DNA of 12,104 nt from Clostridia bacterium (GCA_017452305.1 JAFTMQ010000033.1:1-12104), one strand, 5' to 3'; counted from the first letter of the stretch, positions 5,131 through 11,816 are shown. Made by a program: numbers and translations. The notes: generated by a model from the letters alone, not told the origin.

Positions 5131-6507
5131 ATGAGTGAAAATCAAGAAAATACCACAAACAAAGAGGGTAAAAAAAGAATTAGACGCATACCTGCCCCCT
5201 TCGAACAGATAAAAAAGACGAAAGCGTGGCGCTTGGTGGCGTCCATCGTGGCGGTGATTGCGATTGCCGCGATTTCTTTCTCTATTGGGCTTTGCGTGAG
5301 TTGGTTTTCGTTGGATTCCGATATGCGTACCTTAATTGAGGTCAAGAAGAAAATCAATAAGGAATATTATCAAGAAATATCCAACGAGCAGTTTTACGGC
5401 ACGCTCTTTGACGCCATCAATAGCGAGCTGTTGGACGATTATTCCGAGTATTTATCCCCCGAAGAGTTGAAGGCCTTGACGAGTGATTTGGACGGCAACC
5501 GCGCGGGACTTGGCGTGGTGATTTCCACACAATCGGAGAGCGGGGAAAAGCAAATGCTCATCACGCGCGTGTGCGGAAACTCGCCTGCGGAAACGGCGGG
5601 CATTACGGCGGGCAGCTATATCATTGGCTTTGGTGCGGACGAAACGAATATTACCTTATCCAAAGATTACGACGAGTTTTCCCGCTTTTTAGCGGATTAC
5701 GAGGCAGGGGAAAAGTTTATCGTCCGCCTGCAAAAAAACGGCGTAGAGCAAAACGTGCAAATTAGCCGCGAGGAATACGTGGAAAATTACGTATTTTACC
5801 GCACGAACAAAACTGCTTATTCCTTCACGACGGGCAATTTTAGCGAGGCGATAGAAAGCCAAAACACCCTTGCTTGTTTAGACGACGATACGGCGTATAT
5901 CCGCCTTATACAATTTACGGGAAACGCGGGAAGCGCGTTCACGCAAGCGATGCACGTATTTAAGGAAGAGGGAAAAACCAACCTCGTTTTGGATTTGCGC
6001 GGCAACGGCGGCGGGTACTTGAACACAATGCAGTCCATTGCTTCCTATTTTTGCAAAACGGCAACGGGAAATAGACCCGTGGTGGCGATTGCGGATTACG
6101 GCGAGAAAAAGGAAAGCTTCCGCGCGCCGAGAAACGATTATTACAACTACTTCACGGACGAGAGCCGCATTGTGGTGCTTGCAGACGGGGATTCCGCTTC
6201 CGCATCCGAGTGCCTTTTGGGTGCGATGCTTGATTACGGCGCAATCACGTATGCGGATATTTGCTTGACGGAAAACGCAAGCGGCGTGGCAAAGACGTTT
6301 GGAAAAGGGATTATGCAAAGCACCTACCTATTGAATTTGGTGGATCGCGACGCTATTAAGCTTACGACGGCGCGGATTCTTTGGCCCTTGTCTAATCATT
6401 GCATTCACGATAGAGGTGTTTTATCGACGGACGGAACGAAAACCGTCGCCCGCGATTACAACGGGGATAACGAATTGATTGCCGCTATCGGCAAGCTTTT
6501 GGGGTAA
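5131..6507 (+). CDS. S41-family C-terminal-processing peptidase with PDZ domain (CtpA/CtpB-like), membrane anchored
   Basis: 458 residues. A basic N-terminal tail (KKRIRRIP) and one transmembrane helix at about 33-58 would put the rest outside the membrane. An N-terminal helical region (about 66-118, with LLDDYSEYLSPEEL) precedes a PDZ domain (about 120-212, with GLGVVIS and SPAETAGITAGSYIIGFG). The S41 core begins near 250 with TAYIRLIQF and has VLDLRGNGGGYL (286-297). ADGDSASASECLLGAML carries the nucleophile, predicted Ser357 by alignment to Ser430 of E. coli Tsp. FGKGIMQ carries Lys392 as general base and Gln396. Family members cut exported proteins near their C-termini and act in envelope turnover or sporulation signalling. 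The Ser-Lys spacing is 35 residues against 25 in Tsp and CtpB. GGGAGG lies just upstream of the start. The substrate is not predictable. Confidence 0.88.
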   Translation: MSENQENTTNKEGKKRIRRIPAPFEQIKKTKAWRLVASIVAVIAIAAISFSIGLCVSWFSLDSDMRTLIEVKKKINKEYYQEISNEQFYGTLFDAINSELLDDYSEYLSPEELKALTSDLDGNRAGLGVVISTQSESGEKQMLITRVCGNSPAETAGITAGSYIIGFGADETNITLSKDYDEFSRFLADYEAGEKFIVRLQKNGVEQNVQISREEYVENYVFYRTNKTAYSFTTGNFSEAIESQNTLACLDDDTAYIRLIQFTGNAGSAFTQAMHVFKEEGKTNLVLDLRGNGGGYLNTMQSIASYFCKTATGNRPVVAIADYGEKKESFRAPRNDYYNYFTDESRIVVLADGDSASASECLLGAMLDYGAITYADICLTENASGVAKTFGKGIMQSTYLLNLVDRDAIKLTTARILWPLSNHCIHDRGVLSTDGTKTVARDYNGDNELIAAIGKLLG

Positions 6508-6531
6508 CTCGCCCACGATTTAAGACGAAAC

Positions 6532-6572
6532 AAACAAAAACGCAAGCCGTAAGACTTGCGTTTTTGTTTTGG
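6532..6572 (+). terminator. Intrinsic terminator after the S41 peptidase
   Basis: AAAAACGCAAG, loop CCGTAAGA, CTTGCGTTTTT, then GTTTT. The flanking A and T runs make it usable on both strands, protecting the convergent peptidase and transketolase genes from each other. Confidence 0.85.
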
Positions 6573-6690
6573 TTATGGAGGTGTTTCTTGTAAGGAAACG
6601 GGTAAGCTTGATTGTGAGTTTATTATAACCGTGCTTTGCGTAAAGCGCATAGTGATTTTGTGAAAATCCGTTGAAAAGTTTTTGAATAAA
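6573..6690. other. Structured gap between two convergent terminators
   Basis: These 118 bases hold no convincing gene. A hairpin GTTTCTT-GTA-AGGAAAC lies near 6583-6599 and another, GTGCTTT-GCGT-AAAGCGC, at 6631-6648. I found no promoter with correct spacing on either strand, so I do not call a small RNA. Confidence 0.3.
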
Positions 6691-6692
6691 AA

Positions 6693-6726
6693 TAAAAAAC
6701 CACCTCAAAATCGAGGCGGTTTTTTA
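6693..6726 (-). terminator. Intrinsic terminator of the transketolase gene
   Basis: On the minus strand CCGCCTC pairs with GAGGTGG (one G-U pair) around a 6-nt loop and is followed by a T-rich tract (TTTTTTATTTTTATT). It begins about 13 nt after the tkt stop. On the plus strand the same position is an A-C mismatch, so it is built for the minus strand. Confidence 0.85.
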
Positions 6727-6738
6727 CATTTTTAACAA

Positions 6739-8739
6739 TTATTGACAGTTTTTCAAGGACGTGAGCGCTTTTTCTACCACGTTTTCCACGGTGAAGCCGA
6801 AATGATTGAAAAGCTGTGCGGCGGGTGCGGACGCGCCAAATCCGTCCATGGCGATAATTTCGCCGTTGTCGCCTGCGTATTTATACCAGCTGTGCACCGT
6901 CGCCGCCTCTACGCAAACTCTCGCTTTGACGTTCTTGGGCAATACGCTTGCCTTATATTCCGCGTCTTGCTTTTCAAATTCTTCTATGCAGGGCATAGAA
7001 ACAACGCGCGCCTTGACGTTTTGTCCCGCAAGGACAGCCTTTGCCTTCACGCAAAGCTCAACTTCCGAGCCGCTCGCAATCAAGAGTACGTCGGGCGTGC
7101 CGTCGCAATCTTCCAAAACGTAGCCGCCGTTGCACGCGATTTCACCGCTGCCTGCATATTGCGGCAGGTTTTGACGGGTGAGCGCAAGCGCAGTGGGTTG
7201 ATTGCCCGTAAGCGCGGAAACCCACGCCGCCGCCGTTTCTTTGCCGTCCGCAGGGCGGAATACTTTTAAGCCGGGGATGGAGCGGAGCATAATCAGCTGT
7301 TCGATAGGTTGATGGGTAGGACCGTCTTCGCCAACGCCGATGGAATCGTGCGTGAGAATATACACGACAGGGAGCTGCATAAGCGCCGCCAAACGCATAG
7401 CGGGCTTGCAGTAGTCGGAGAACACGAAGAAGGTAGAACAATACGCTTGCAAACCGCCGTGAAGCTGCATACCGTTACAAATTGCCGCCATAGCGTGCTC
7501 ACGGATACCAAAGTGCATATTTCTGCCCGCAAAATTGTCTGCGGAAAAATCGCCGTAAACGGTACTTTCCGTGTCTTTCATATTAGAAAGGTTGGAAGGG
7601 GTGAGGTCAGCCGAGCCGCCCATAAGTTGGGGTACGTGCGCCGCGATTTGATTGAGCACCTTCGCCGAGGTTTGGCGGGTTGCCATGGGCTTCTCGAAAT
7701 CATAGATTTCGGTGAGTGCATTAAAGTCGGGCATTTCGTTTGCCATAGCCGCCTTGTACGCCGCCGCGAGTTCGGGATACGCCTTTTCGTATGCCGCAAA
7801 CGTAGCCGTCCATTCCGCCTCTAATTGCGCGCCTTTTTTACCCGCTTCCGCGCAGTGGTCAAACACTTCCTTGGGACATTCAAAGGGGGGATACGTCCAA
7901 CCGAGCGCGTCCTTGGTCTTTTGTAAATTTTCCGCGCCGAGCGGGGAACCGTGGCACTTTGCCGTGTTCGCAAGGGGGGAGCCGTAACCGATATGCGTCT
8001 TGCAAATGATAACGGAAGGCTTATTCGTGCAAGCCTTTGCCGCTTCTATTGCCGCGTTGAGTGCGGGGATATCGTCGGGACTTGCAACGAGGTCAACGCG
8101 CAATACTTGCCAATTTTGCGCCTCGAAGCGCGTAGCTACGTCCTCTTTAAAGGTGCAATCGGTGTTGCCCTCGATGGTGATGTCGTTATCGTCGTAGAAA
8201 AGGATAAGCTTGCCCAACTCGTGCGTGCCCGCAAACGAGCAAGCCTCGTAGGAAATACCTTCCTGCAAGCAGCCGTCGCCGCAGAGCGCGTAGGTGTAAT
8301 GGTCAACGATTTTAAAATTCGGGCGGTTAAATTTCGCCGCGAGGTGGGCTTCCGCTACCGCCATACCGACAGCGTTGGCGATACCTTGCCCCAAAGGCCC
8401 CGTCGTTGTTTCAATGCCCGCCGTGTGGCGATATTCGGGGTGGCCGGGGGTTTTGGAATTGAATTGACGGAAGTTCATCAAATCCTCTTTCGTCAAGCCC
8501 ATGCCGTAAAGGTGGAGTAAGGAATAATAGAGCATAGAGCCGTGCCCTGCGGAAAGGATAAAGCGGTCACGGTTGTCCCAATGCAAATCGTTAGGGTTAA
8601 AGCTTAAATGATTTTGGAACAGAGCATACGCGATAGGCGCACAGCCGAGAGGTAAGCCGGGGTGGCCGGATTTCGCCTTGTCGATGGCTTCTGCGGAAAG
8701 AATACGGATCGCGTTGACGGCAGTTTGTTGTACGTTCAT
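6739..8739 (-). CDS. tkt: Transketolase
   Basis: 666 residues, the normal full length. It transfers two-carbon ketol units between sugar phosphates in the non-oxidative pentose phosphate pathway (EC 2.2.1.1), in the cytosol. The thiamine diphosphate motif GDGCLQEG starts at Gly154 and the Mg-binding Asn185 lies in FYDDNDITIEG. Active-site histidines are in KSGHPG (His26), SAGHGSMLYY (His66) and TPGHPE (His100). The glutamate that activates the cofactor is Glu414 in HFGIREHAM, and the second-subunit loop THDSIGVGEDGPTHQP covers about 463-478. All key residues are present. AGGAGA precedes the ATG by 7 nt. The gene is alone in its transcript, with its own promoter and terminator and no other pentose phosphate gene in the window. 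Confidence 0.97.
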   Translation of the reverse strand: MNVQQTAVNAIRILSAEAIDKAKSGHPGLPLGCAPIAYALFQNHLSFNPNDLHWDNRDRFILSAGHGSMLYYSLLHLYGMGLTKEDLMNFRQFNSKTPGHPEYRHTAGIETTTGPLGQGIANAVGMAVAEAHLAAKFNRPNFKIVDHYTYALCGDGCLQEGISYEACSFAGTHELGKLILFYDDNDITIEGNTDCTFKEDVATRFEAQNWQVLRVDLVASPDDIPALNAAIEAAKACTNKPSVIICKTHIGYGSPLANTAKCHGSPLGAENLQKTKDALGWTYPPFECPKEVFDHCAEAGKKGAQLEAEWTATFAAYEKAYPELAAAYKAAMANEMPDFNALTEIYDFEKPMATRQTSAKVLNQIAAHVPQLMGGSADLTPSNLSNMKDTESTVYGDFSADNFAGRNMHFGIREHAMAAICNGMQLHGGLQAYCSTFFVFSDYCKPAMRLAALMQLPVVYILTHDSIGVGEDGPTHQPIEQLIMLRSIPGLKVFRPADGKETAAAWVSALTGNQPTALALTRQNLPQYAGSGEIACNGGYVLEDCDGTPDVLLIASGSEVELCVKAKAVLAGQNVKARVVSMPCIEEFEKQDAEYKASVLPKNVKARVCVEAATVHSWYKYAGDNGEIIAMDGFGASAPAAQLFNHFGFTVENVVEKALTSLKNCQ

Positions 8740-8766
8740 GATAAAATCTCCTGTCGCTGAATTTGC

Positions 8767-8783
8767 AAACGGTTTTTCCGTTT
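8767..8783 (-). other. Small hairpin in the tkt leader
   Basis: AAACGG (8767-8772) and CCGTTT (8778-8783) form a 6-bp stem with a 5-nt loop in the untranslated leader. No T run follows it in the direction of transcription, so it is not a terminator. Its role is unknown. Confidence 0.3.
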
Positions 8784-8798
8784 TTATAGTACGCTATT

Positions 8799-8827
8799 AT
8801 TATAGCTGTTTTTTCCGTGTTTTTCAA
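8799..8827 (-). promoter_or_regulatory. Sigma-A promoter of tkt
   Basis: On the minus strand, TTGAAA (complement of 8822-8827) and TATAAT (complement of 8799-8804) are 17 bp apart. The predicted leader is about 50 nt. Confidence 0.75.
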
Positions 8828-8874
8828 GTCTTTGACGAAAGTTTATATAAAAAGTTTTAACTTTTTTTATATGC

Positions 8875-8903
8875 TTGACTTTTTTGCCTTTGTGTTATAT
8901 ACT
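8875..8903 (+). promoter_or_regulatory. Sigma-A promoter of the cobalamin-uptake operon
   Basis: TTGACT (8875-8880) and TATACT (8898-8903) are 17 bp apart. Transcription would start near 8910, just before the riboswitch aptamer. Confidence 0.8.
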
Positions 8904-8920
8904 ATTATCATAACCGAATA

Positions 8921-9122
8921 CGAGCCTGCGGTACGCTGCTTCGTCGCGGCGTTTAATAGGGAAGAGAGAAATTGGGAAACCGAGTTGCTCCACTGCCCCC
9001 GCAACCGTAAGAATGATTTGCTCCTTTTCACTGTGTAAAAAAATGGGAAGGAAGGGGGCAGGTACGCGTTGAAATGGTTTTTTGCGTGCAAAAGTATTGT
9101 AAGTCGGGAGACCTGCCGAAGG
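8921..9122 (+). promoter_or_regulatory. Cobalamin riboswitch, aptamer domain
   Basis: The conserved elements appear in order: a hairpin at 8933-8952, TTTAATAGGGAA (8952-8963), GAAACC (8976-8981), CCACTGCCCCCGCAACCGTAA (about 8990-9010, the B12-box region), a variable arm (TCCTTTTCA paired with TGGGAAGGA) and the closing AGTCGGGAGACCTGCCG (about 9102-9118). GCGGT at 8928-8932 can pair with ACCTGC at 9111-9116 to close the core. GGGGGCA (9054-9060) is complementary to TGCCCCC (8994-9000) and could provide the kissing-loop partner known in this class. It binds adenosylcobalamin or a related corrinoid and should switch the downstream genes off. Exact ends are approximate. Confidence 0.9.
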
Positions 9123-9135
9123 TTTTAGAAGAAGG

Positions 9136-9207
9136 ATTTTCTGCGGACGGGCGGAAAATTTGTGCGTAACCGCTTGCAAGGGCGGTGTTTTGCGTTACGG
9201 ATTTTCC
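9136..9207 (+). promoter_or_regulatory. Riboswitch expression platform: competing anti-antiterminator and antiterminator
   Basis: Hairpin 1: ATTTTCTGC (9136-9144) pairs fully with GCGGAAAAT (9151-9159, one G-U). Alternative fold: GGAAAAT (9153-9159) with ATTTTCC (9201-9207), and CGTAAC (9165-9170) with GTTACG (9194-9199), enclosing an ACCGC/GCGGT stem. The alternative ties up the first bases of the terminator stem. The two folds share 9153-9159, so they exclude each other. This is readable from base pairing; the link to ligand binding is inferred. Confidence 0.6.
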
Positions 9208-9249
9208 TAATCGTCTTAAGTGAAAAGGCGGTTAGGAATTTTATTTTTT
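9204..9249 (+). terminator. Riboswitch-controlled intrinsic terminator
   Basis: TTCCTAATCGTCTT pairs with AAGGCGGTTAGGAA (9225-9238), a 14-bp stem with two G-U pairs and a 7-nt loop, followed by TTTTATTTTTT. It ends directly before the ribosome binding site of the lipoprotein gene. Its 5' arm overlaps the antiterminator. Confidence 0.88.
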
Positions 9250-9260
9250 AGAGGTGTTTT

Positions 9261-9701
9261 ATGAAACGCAAAACGAATGTCTTTTTAAGCTTGTTGTTGT
9301 CGCTTGTGTGTGCGCTTTCTTTGTTTGCTTGCGATAGAAAGGACAAGAGCAATTTGAAGTGTACGCTCGTCGAAAGCAGTCAAACGCGCGTGGTCATTTC
9401 CGTCGATAATCCGGGGTTGAATTGCACCTTGCTCGATTGTATGGAAGTTTTGAGACAATCGCAAGATACGGATTTTACTTTTGCCTTTTCAAATGGTATG
9501 CTTACGAGTATCAACGGTGTGGAAAATCCCGCAGATTTTAGCAGCTGCTGGATGCTTTATACGTCCGACGCGGAAATGGCAAACACGGCTTGGGGTACGA
9601 CGGAATACGACGGAAAAACGCTTGGCAGCGCCATTGTCGGCGCGTTTGAGCTTGACGTTATCGCAGGCGGAATTTACGTGTGGGTTTACACCACGTTTTA
9701 A
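9261..9701 (+). CDS. DUF4430 (transcobalamin-like) lipoprotein, predicted corrinoid-capture protein
   Basis: 146 residues. It has a lipoprotein signal: basic start, hydrophobic core (about 8-20) and lipobox LFAC with Cys24 as the lipidated residue. The mature part matches the DUF4430 domain, related to the C-terminal (beta) domain of transcobalamin and intrinsic factor. Visible parts are TLLDCMEVLRQS (57-68), SNGMLTSINGVENPADFSSCWMLYTSD (77-103), WGTTEYDGKTLGSAIVGA (111-128) and the terminal IYVWVYTTF (138-146). In those proteins this region contacts the corrin. The gene sits directly behind a cobalamin riboswitch and before an ECF S component, so I infer a surface protein that collects cobalamin or cobinamide for import. 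AGAGG 6 nt before the ATG sets the start. Confidence 0.82.
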   Translation: MKRKTNVFLSLLLSLVCALSLFACDRKDKSNLKCTLVESSQTRVVISVDNPGLNCTLLDCMEVLRQSQDTDFTFAFSNGMLTSINGVENPADFSSCWMLYTSDAEMANTAWGTTEYDGKTLGSAIVGAFELDVIAGGIYVWVYTTF

Positions 9702-9797
9702 TCAAAGGTGGGGGGCAGGTGCGCGTTGAATACGGAAAATAGGCGGACGGACGGGATAAAAACACCCCATTCCGACGTAAAAAGGACGAAAAGACAA
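9702..9797 (+). other. Spacer between lipoprotein and S-component genes, carrying a repeat of riboswitch sequence
   Basis: Bases 9711-9730 repeat riboswitch positions 9054-9073 with one mismatch (A/G) in 20. The spacer is open in the frame of the downstream gene from GTG 9708, so it may be translated if an early start is used. No terminator or promoter is visible here. Confidence 0.55.
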
Positions 9798-10325
9798 ATG
9801 GCGGTGAGGTCGGGCAAGGAATGCGCCTATCTCGCCGTGTTTGTCGCGCTCGTTATCGCGGCGCAGCTTATGCTTGCCGCCGTGCCGGGGGTGGAAGTCG
9901 TTACCTTGCTTTTCGTGTGCTATGCGTTTGTATTCGGCGTGCGTAGAGGGGTTATCGCCGCTACGGCGTTTACCCTTTTACGCCAGCTTGTATTTTCCTT
10001 TTCGCCCACGGCGTTTATTTTATATATTTTGTATTTTAACGGCTTGACGGCGCTGTTCGGTTGGTTGGGGCACGTGGTCAAAAAACCGACGGTTTCGCTG
10101 TGGTGGCTCGTGCTTGTTGTGTGCGCTTGTACGGCGTGTTTTTCCTTATTGGACGGCATAATCACCCCGATATGGTACGCCTTTTCCGAGCGCGCAACCA
10201 AGGCGTATTTTATGGCGACGCTACCCTTTATGATTCCGCAAATTATTTGCACGGCGCTGTCGGTTGGGATATTATTTTTGCCCCTGCAAAAGGCGTTTTC
10301 TATCATCAAAAAGGGCTTGCGATAA
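9798..10325 (+). CDS. ECF transporter S component, probably for cobalamin
   Basis: 175 residues from the chosen ATG, the usual size for S components. It has about six hydrophobic helices: about 8-28, 33-48, 50-68, 72-92, 100-125 and 140-165. An AxxxA pattern (AVFVA) in the first helix is the kind of motif that contacts the ECF transmembrane subunit. The protein would sit in the membrane, bind the vitamin from outside and dock on a shared ECF energising module, which is not in this window. Cobalamin specificity is inferred from the riboswitch and the lipoprotein partner. AAAGGA at 9781-9786 supports this start. The frame is open back to GTG 9708 (205 residues), but the extra 30 residues are polar, not typical of the family, and have no good ribosome binding site. 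Confidence 0.8.
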   Translation: MAVRSGKECAYLAVFVALVIAAQLMLAAVPGVEVVTLLFVCYAFVFGVRRGVIAATAFTLLRQLVFSFSPTAFILYILYFNGLTALFGWLGHVVKKPTVSLWWLVLVVCACTACFSLLDGIITPIWYAFSERATKAYFMATLPFMIPQIICTALSVGILFLPLQKAFSIIKKGLR

Positions 10326-10336
10326 GTGAATAAATA

Positions 10337-10368
10337 AAAAAAATCGCGGACGATAAAGTCCGCGTTTT
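10337..10368 (-). terminator. Bidirectional intrinsic terminator
   Basis: CGCGGAC (10345-10351), loop GATAAA, GTCCGCG (10358-10364). The minus strand has the longer T run (complement of the A7 at 10337-10343), serving the XRE gene. The plus strand has only TTTT and probably ends the cobalamin operon. Confidence 0.8.
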
Positions 10369-10373
10369 CATTG

Positions 10374-11204
10374 TCAATTTAATGAGAAATAAAATAGCGT
10401 TTTTGCCCAATTGAGGTAGGCAGGTACGTGTTCATTCAACCATATCTTGATAAATTCAAGGTCTGCCGAGGAAATCGTGCCGACGTGTTGATAGGCATTT
10501 CCAACCGCTTCGGACTTACCAATGGCAATTGCGGCATAGGCTTTATCGCCAATGGCGATATATTGTCCAATAGATAGTGCCCCATTGGCAAATCCGCCGA
10601 TAGACAAAGCGCCGAAGGAAACGACGCCAATGCTAATTGCCCCCACGGAATATAACCCAAACGCAATCGAGCCGAACGAGAGCAAGCCGAAGGCAAAATT
10701 TCCAAGGGCGAGCAATCCGACAGACAACAAACCAATGGCAATTACGCCAAAGGAAAGCAAGCCCAAAGAGAGGATACCCGTAGAAAACAAGCCGATGGAA
10801 AAAATCCCTTGCGCCTTTAAGCCGATGGCAAAAAAGCCTTTTGCGTTTCGTCCGATATGGTATAAAGGCATACCCCAAACGGTTTTCGCGCTTTTGATTT
10901 CGGGGATAACCCGTTTAAGCCATATTGAAAAGGGGATAGAATTGTCCGTTTCCGTTACGTTTTTCGGCGGATTGTTCGAGGGCTCTTCCGTCGTGGCTTT
11001 TTCCGTCGTTTGATTGTCGAGAAGATAATCGATAGAGCAATGAAAAAGCTTGCTTAACTTTATCAACTTATCCGTTTCGGGATAGGCGACGTCCGATTCC
11101 CATTTACTCACCGATTGTCGGGATACGTCAAGCTTGTCGGCAAGCTGTTCTTGCGTATAATTGTTCTCTTTTCTCAATTTTGCTAATTTTTCACCGAAGG
11201 TCAT
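10374..11204 (-). CDS. XRE-family regulator fused to a Gly-pentad repeat domain
   Basis: 276 residues from ATG 11204. The N-terminus is a Cro/C1-type helix-turn-helix (about 1-62), with NYTQEQLADKLDVSRQSVSKWESD and then a dimer-type tail CSIDYLLDN. A polar linker (about 63-90) and a short amphipathic segment (PFSIWLKRVIPEI) follow. Then comes a repeat of five residues, Gly-x-hydrophobic-(Ser/Ala)-hydrophobic, with glycine at every fifth position from Gly118 to Gly213: 20 glycines in unbroken register. After a one-residue shift two looser units follow, then a C-terminal segment (about 245-276). The pattern suggests a pentapeptide-like beta-solenoid or a membrane-associated structure. The start is chosen over GTG 11234 because AAAGGAG lies 8 nt upstream of ATG 11204. 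It stops at TGA, the only other gene here not using TAA. Target unknown. Confidence 0.8.
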   Translation of the reverse strand: MTFGEKLAKLRKENNYTQEQLADKLDVSRQSVSKWESDVAYPETDKLIKLSKLFHCSIDYLLDNQTTEKATTEEPSNNPPKNVTETDNSIPFSIWLKRVIPEIKSAKTVWGMPLYHIGRNAKGFFAIGLKAQGIFSIGLFSTGILSLGLLSFGVIAIGLLSVGLLALGNFAFGLLSFGSIAFGLYSVGAISIGVVSFGALSIGGFANGALSIGQYIAIGDKAYAAIAIGKSEAVGNAYQHVGTISSADLEFIKIWLNEHVPAYLNWAKTLFYFSLN

Positions 11205-11245
11205 AAGCCGTGCTCCTTTTTTTCGTGTTGCCACGTTACGCGCTC

Positions 11246-11274
11246 ATTATATCGTAAGCGAGAGAGAAAAACCA
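11246..11274 (-). promoter_or_regulatory. Probable promoter of the XRE gene
   Basis: The minus strand has a perfect -10 TATAAT (complement of 11246-11251), with a weak -35 TGGTTT 17 bp upstream. The start point would be about 35 nt before ATG 11204. The weak -35 is compatible with regulation. Confidence 0.5.
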
Positions 11275-11350
11275 CCGATTTTGCCGTTCTTTATGTAAAC
11301 TTTGGGTTGCGTTTCGCCTTTTTTGCATAAAATTTAGCGGGATTTTACGC

Positions 11351-11764
11351 TTATCCGCCGTGTAAGGACGTGAAATCTTCTACGCTCGCCATAAAATTCT
11401 TGGTGTTATAAATGCGAATGGCACAGCCGTAATATTTATACTTTGGCGGCCCGCCGAGCATTTCGCGGATACGTCCGTCCACGCAAAATTCTTCGCCAAG
11501 CTCGGCAATCAAATCCTTTGCCAAATCTTCTTCCAAATAGCCGAGAATGCGGTTGAGCGGAATGCTGTACGCATAGACGTTATGTGGATAATCTTTTAAG
11601 GGTACGTGGACGAGCTGTAAGCCGTCGTCTGCCTTGCATTGCGCAAGCGCGCCTTGCCGAACGGGCTTTTTGACGCCGCGCAGCTTGCAATATATGGGGA
11701 ATTGCAGCTTTTTACCGCGTAGTAAACGATAGAAAAAACGTTTAAATTTCGCCCATATGCCCAT
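11351..11764 (-). CDS. Small stand-alone HIRAN-like domain protein
   Basis: 137 residues from ATG 11764, chosen because GGAGG lies 9 nt upstream; the frame is open to an earlier ATG (11797) without a site. The N-terminus (MGIWAKFKRFFYRLLRGKK) is basic and amphipathic. The rest follows the HIRAN pattern: LVHVPLKDYPHNVYAYSIPL (51-70), RILGYLEEDLAKDLIAEL (72-89), VDGRIREMLGG (95-105) and YYGCAIRIYN (111-120). HIRAN domains occur fused to SWI/SNF-type helicases or alone in bacteria, and bind DNA ends or stalled-fork structures in the proteins that have been studied. A DNA-related role is therefore a reasonable guess, but the assignment rests on pattern memory and not on a search. Confidence 0.6.
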   Translation of the reverse strand: MGIWAKFKRFFYRLLRGKKLQFPIYCKLRGVKKPVRQGALAQCKADDGLQLVHVPLKDYPHNVYAYSIPLNRILGYLEEDLAKDLIAELGEEFCVDGRIREMLGGPPKYKYYGCAIRIYNTKNFMASVEDFTSLHGG

Positions 11765-11787
11765 TTGCACATACCTCCAATACTGCA

Positions 11788-11816
11788 AGTATAACAAAAT
11801 CGGGCGTGGAAAGCAA
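11788..11816 (-). promoter_or_regulatory. Probable promoter of the HIRAN-like gene
   Basis: Minus strand TTGCTT (complement of 11811-11816) and TATACT (complement of 11788-11793), 17 bp apart. The leader would be short, about 15-20 nt. Confidence 0.5.

Noticed and set aside
6574..6627. Seventeen-codon frame starting ATGGAGGTG between the two terminators
   Set aside because: No ribosome binding site or promoter, and it lies directly behind a strong terminator.
7309..7824. Plus-strand open frame inside the transketolase region
   Set aside because: Antisense shadow of a fully conserved enzyme; no ribosome binding site and no recognisable domain.
8832..8853. TTGACG and TATAAA as a second promoter before the riboswitch
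   Set aside because: The spacer is only about 8 bp. The TTGACT/TATACT pair at 8875-8903 is far better.
8867..9179. Short open frames on both strands across the cobalamin riboswitch
   Set aside because: They overlap conserved riboswitch structure and have no supporting start signals or protein features.
9041..9200. A second, tandem cobalamin riboswitch
   Set aside because: Only one set of conserved core elements is present; the later sequence is the variable arm and the expression platform.
10540..10880. Fifteen-base periodicity considered as a tandem DNA repeat
   Set aside because: The period follows from the five-residue protein repeat of the XRE fusion. Codons vary between units, so the signal is in the protein and not in the DNA.
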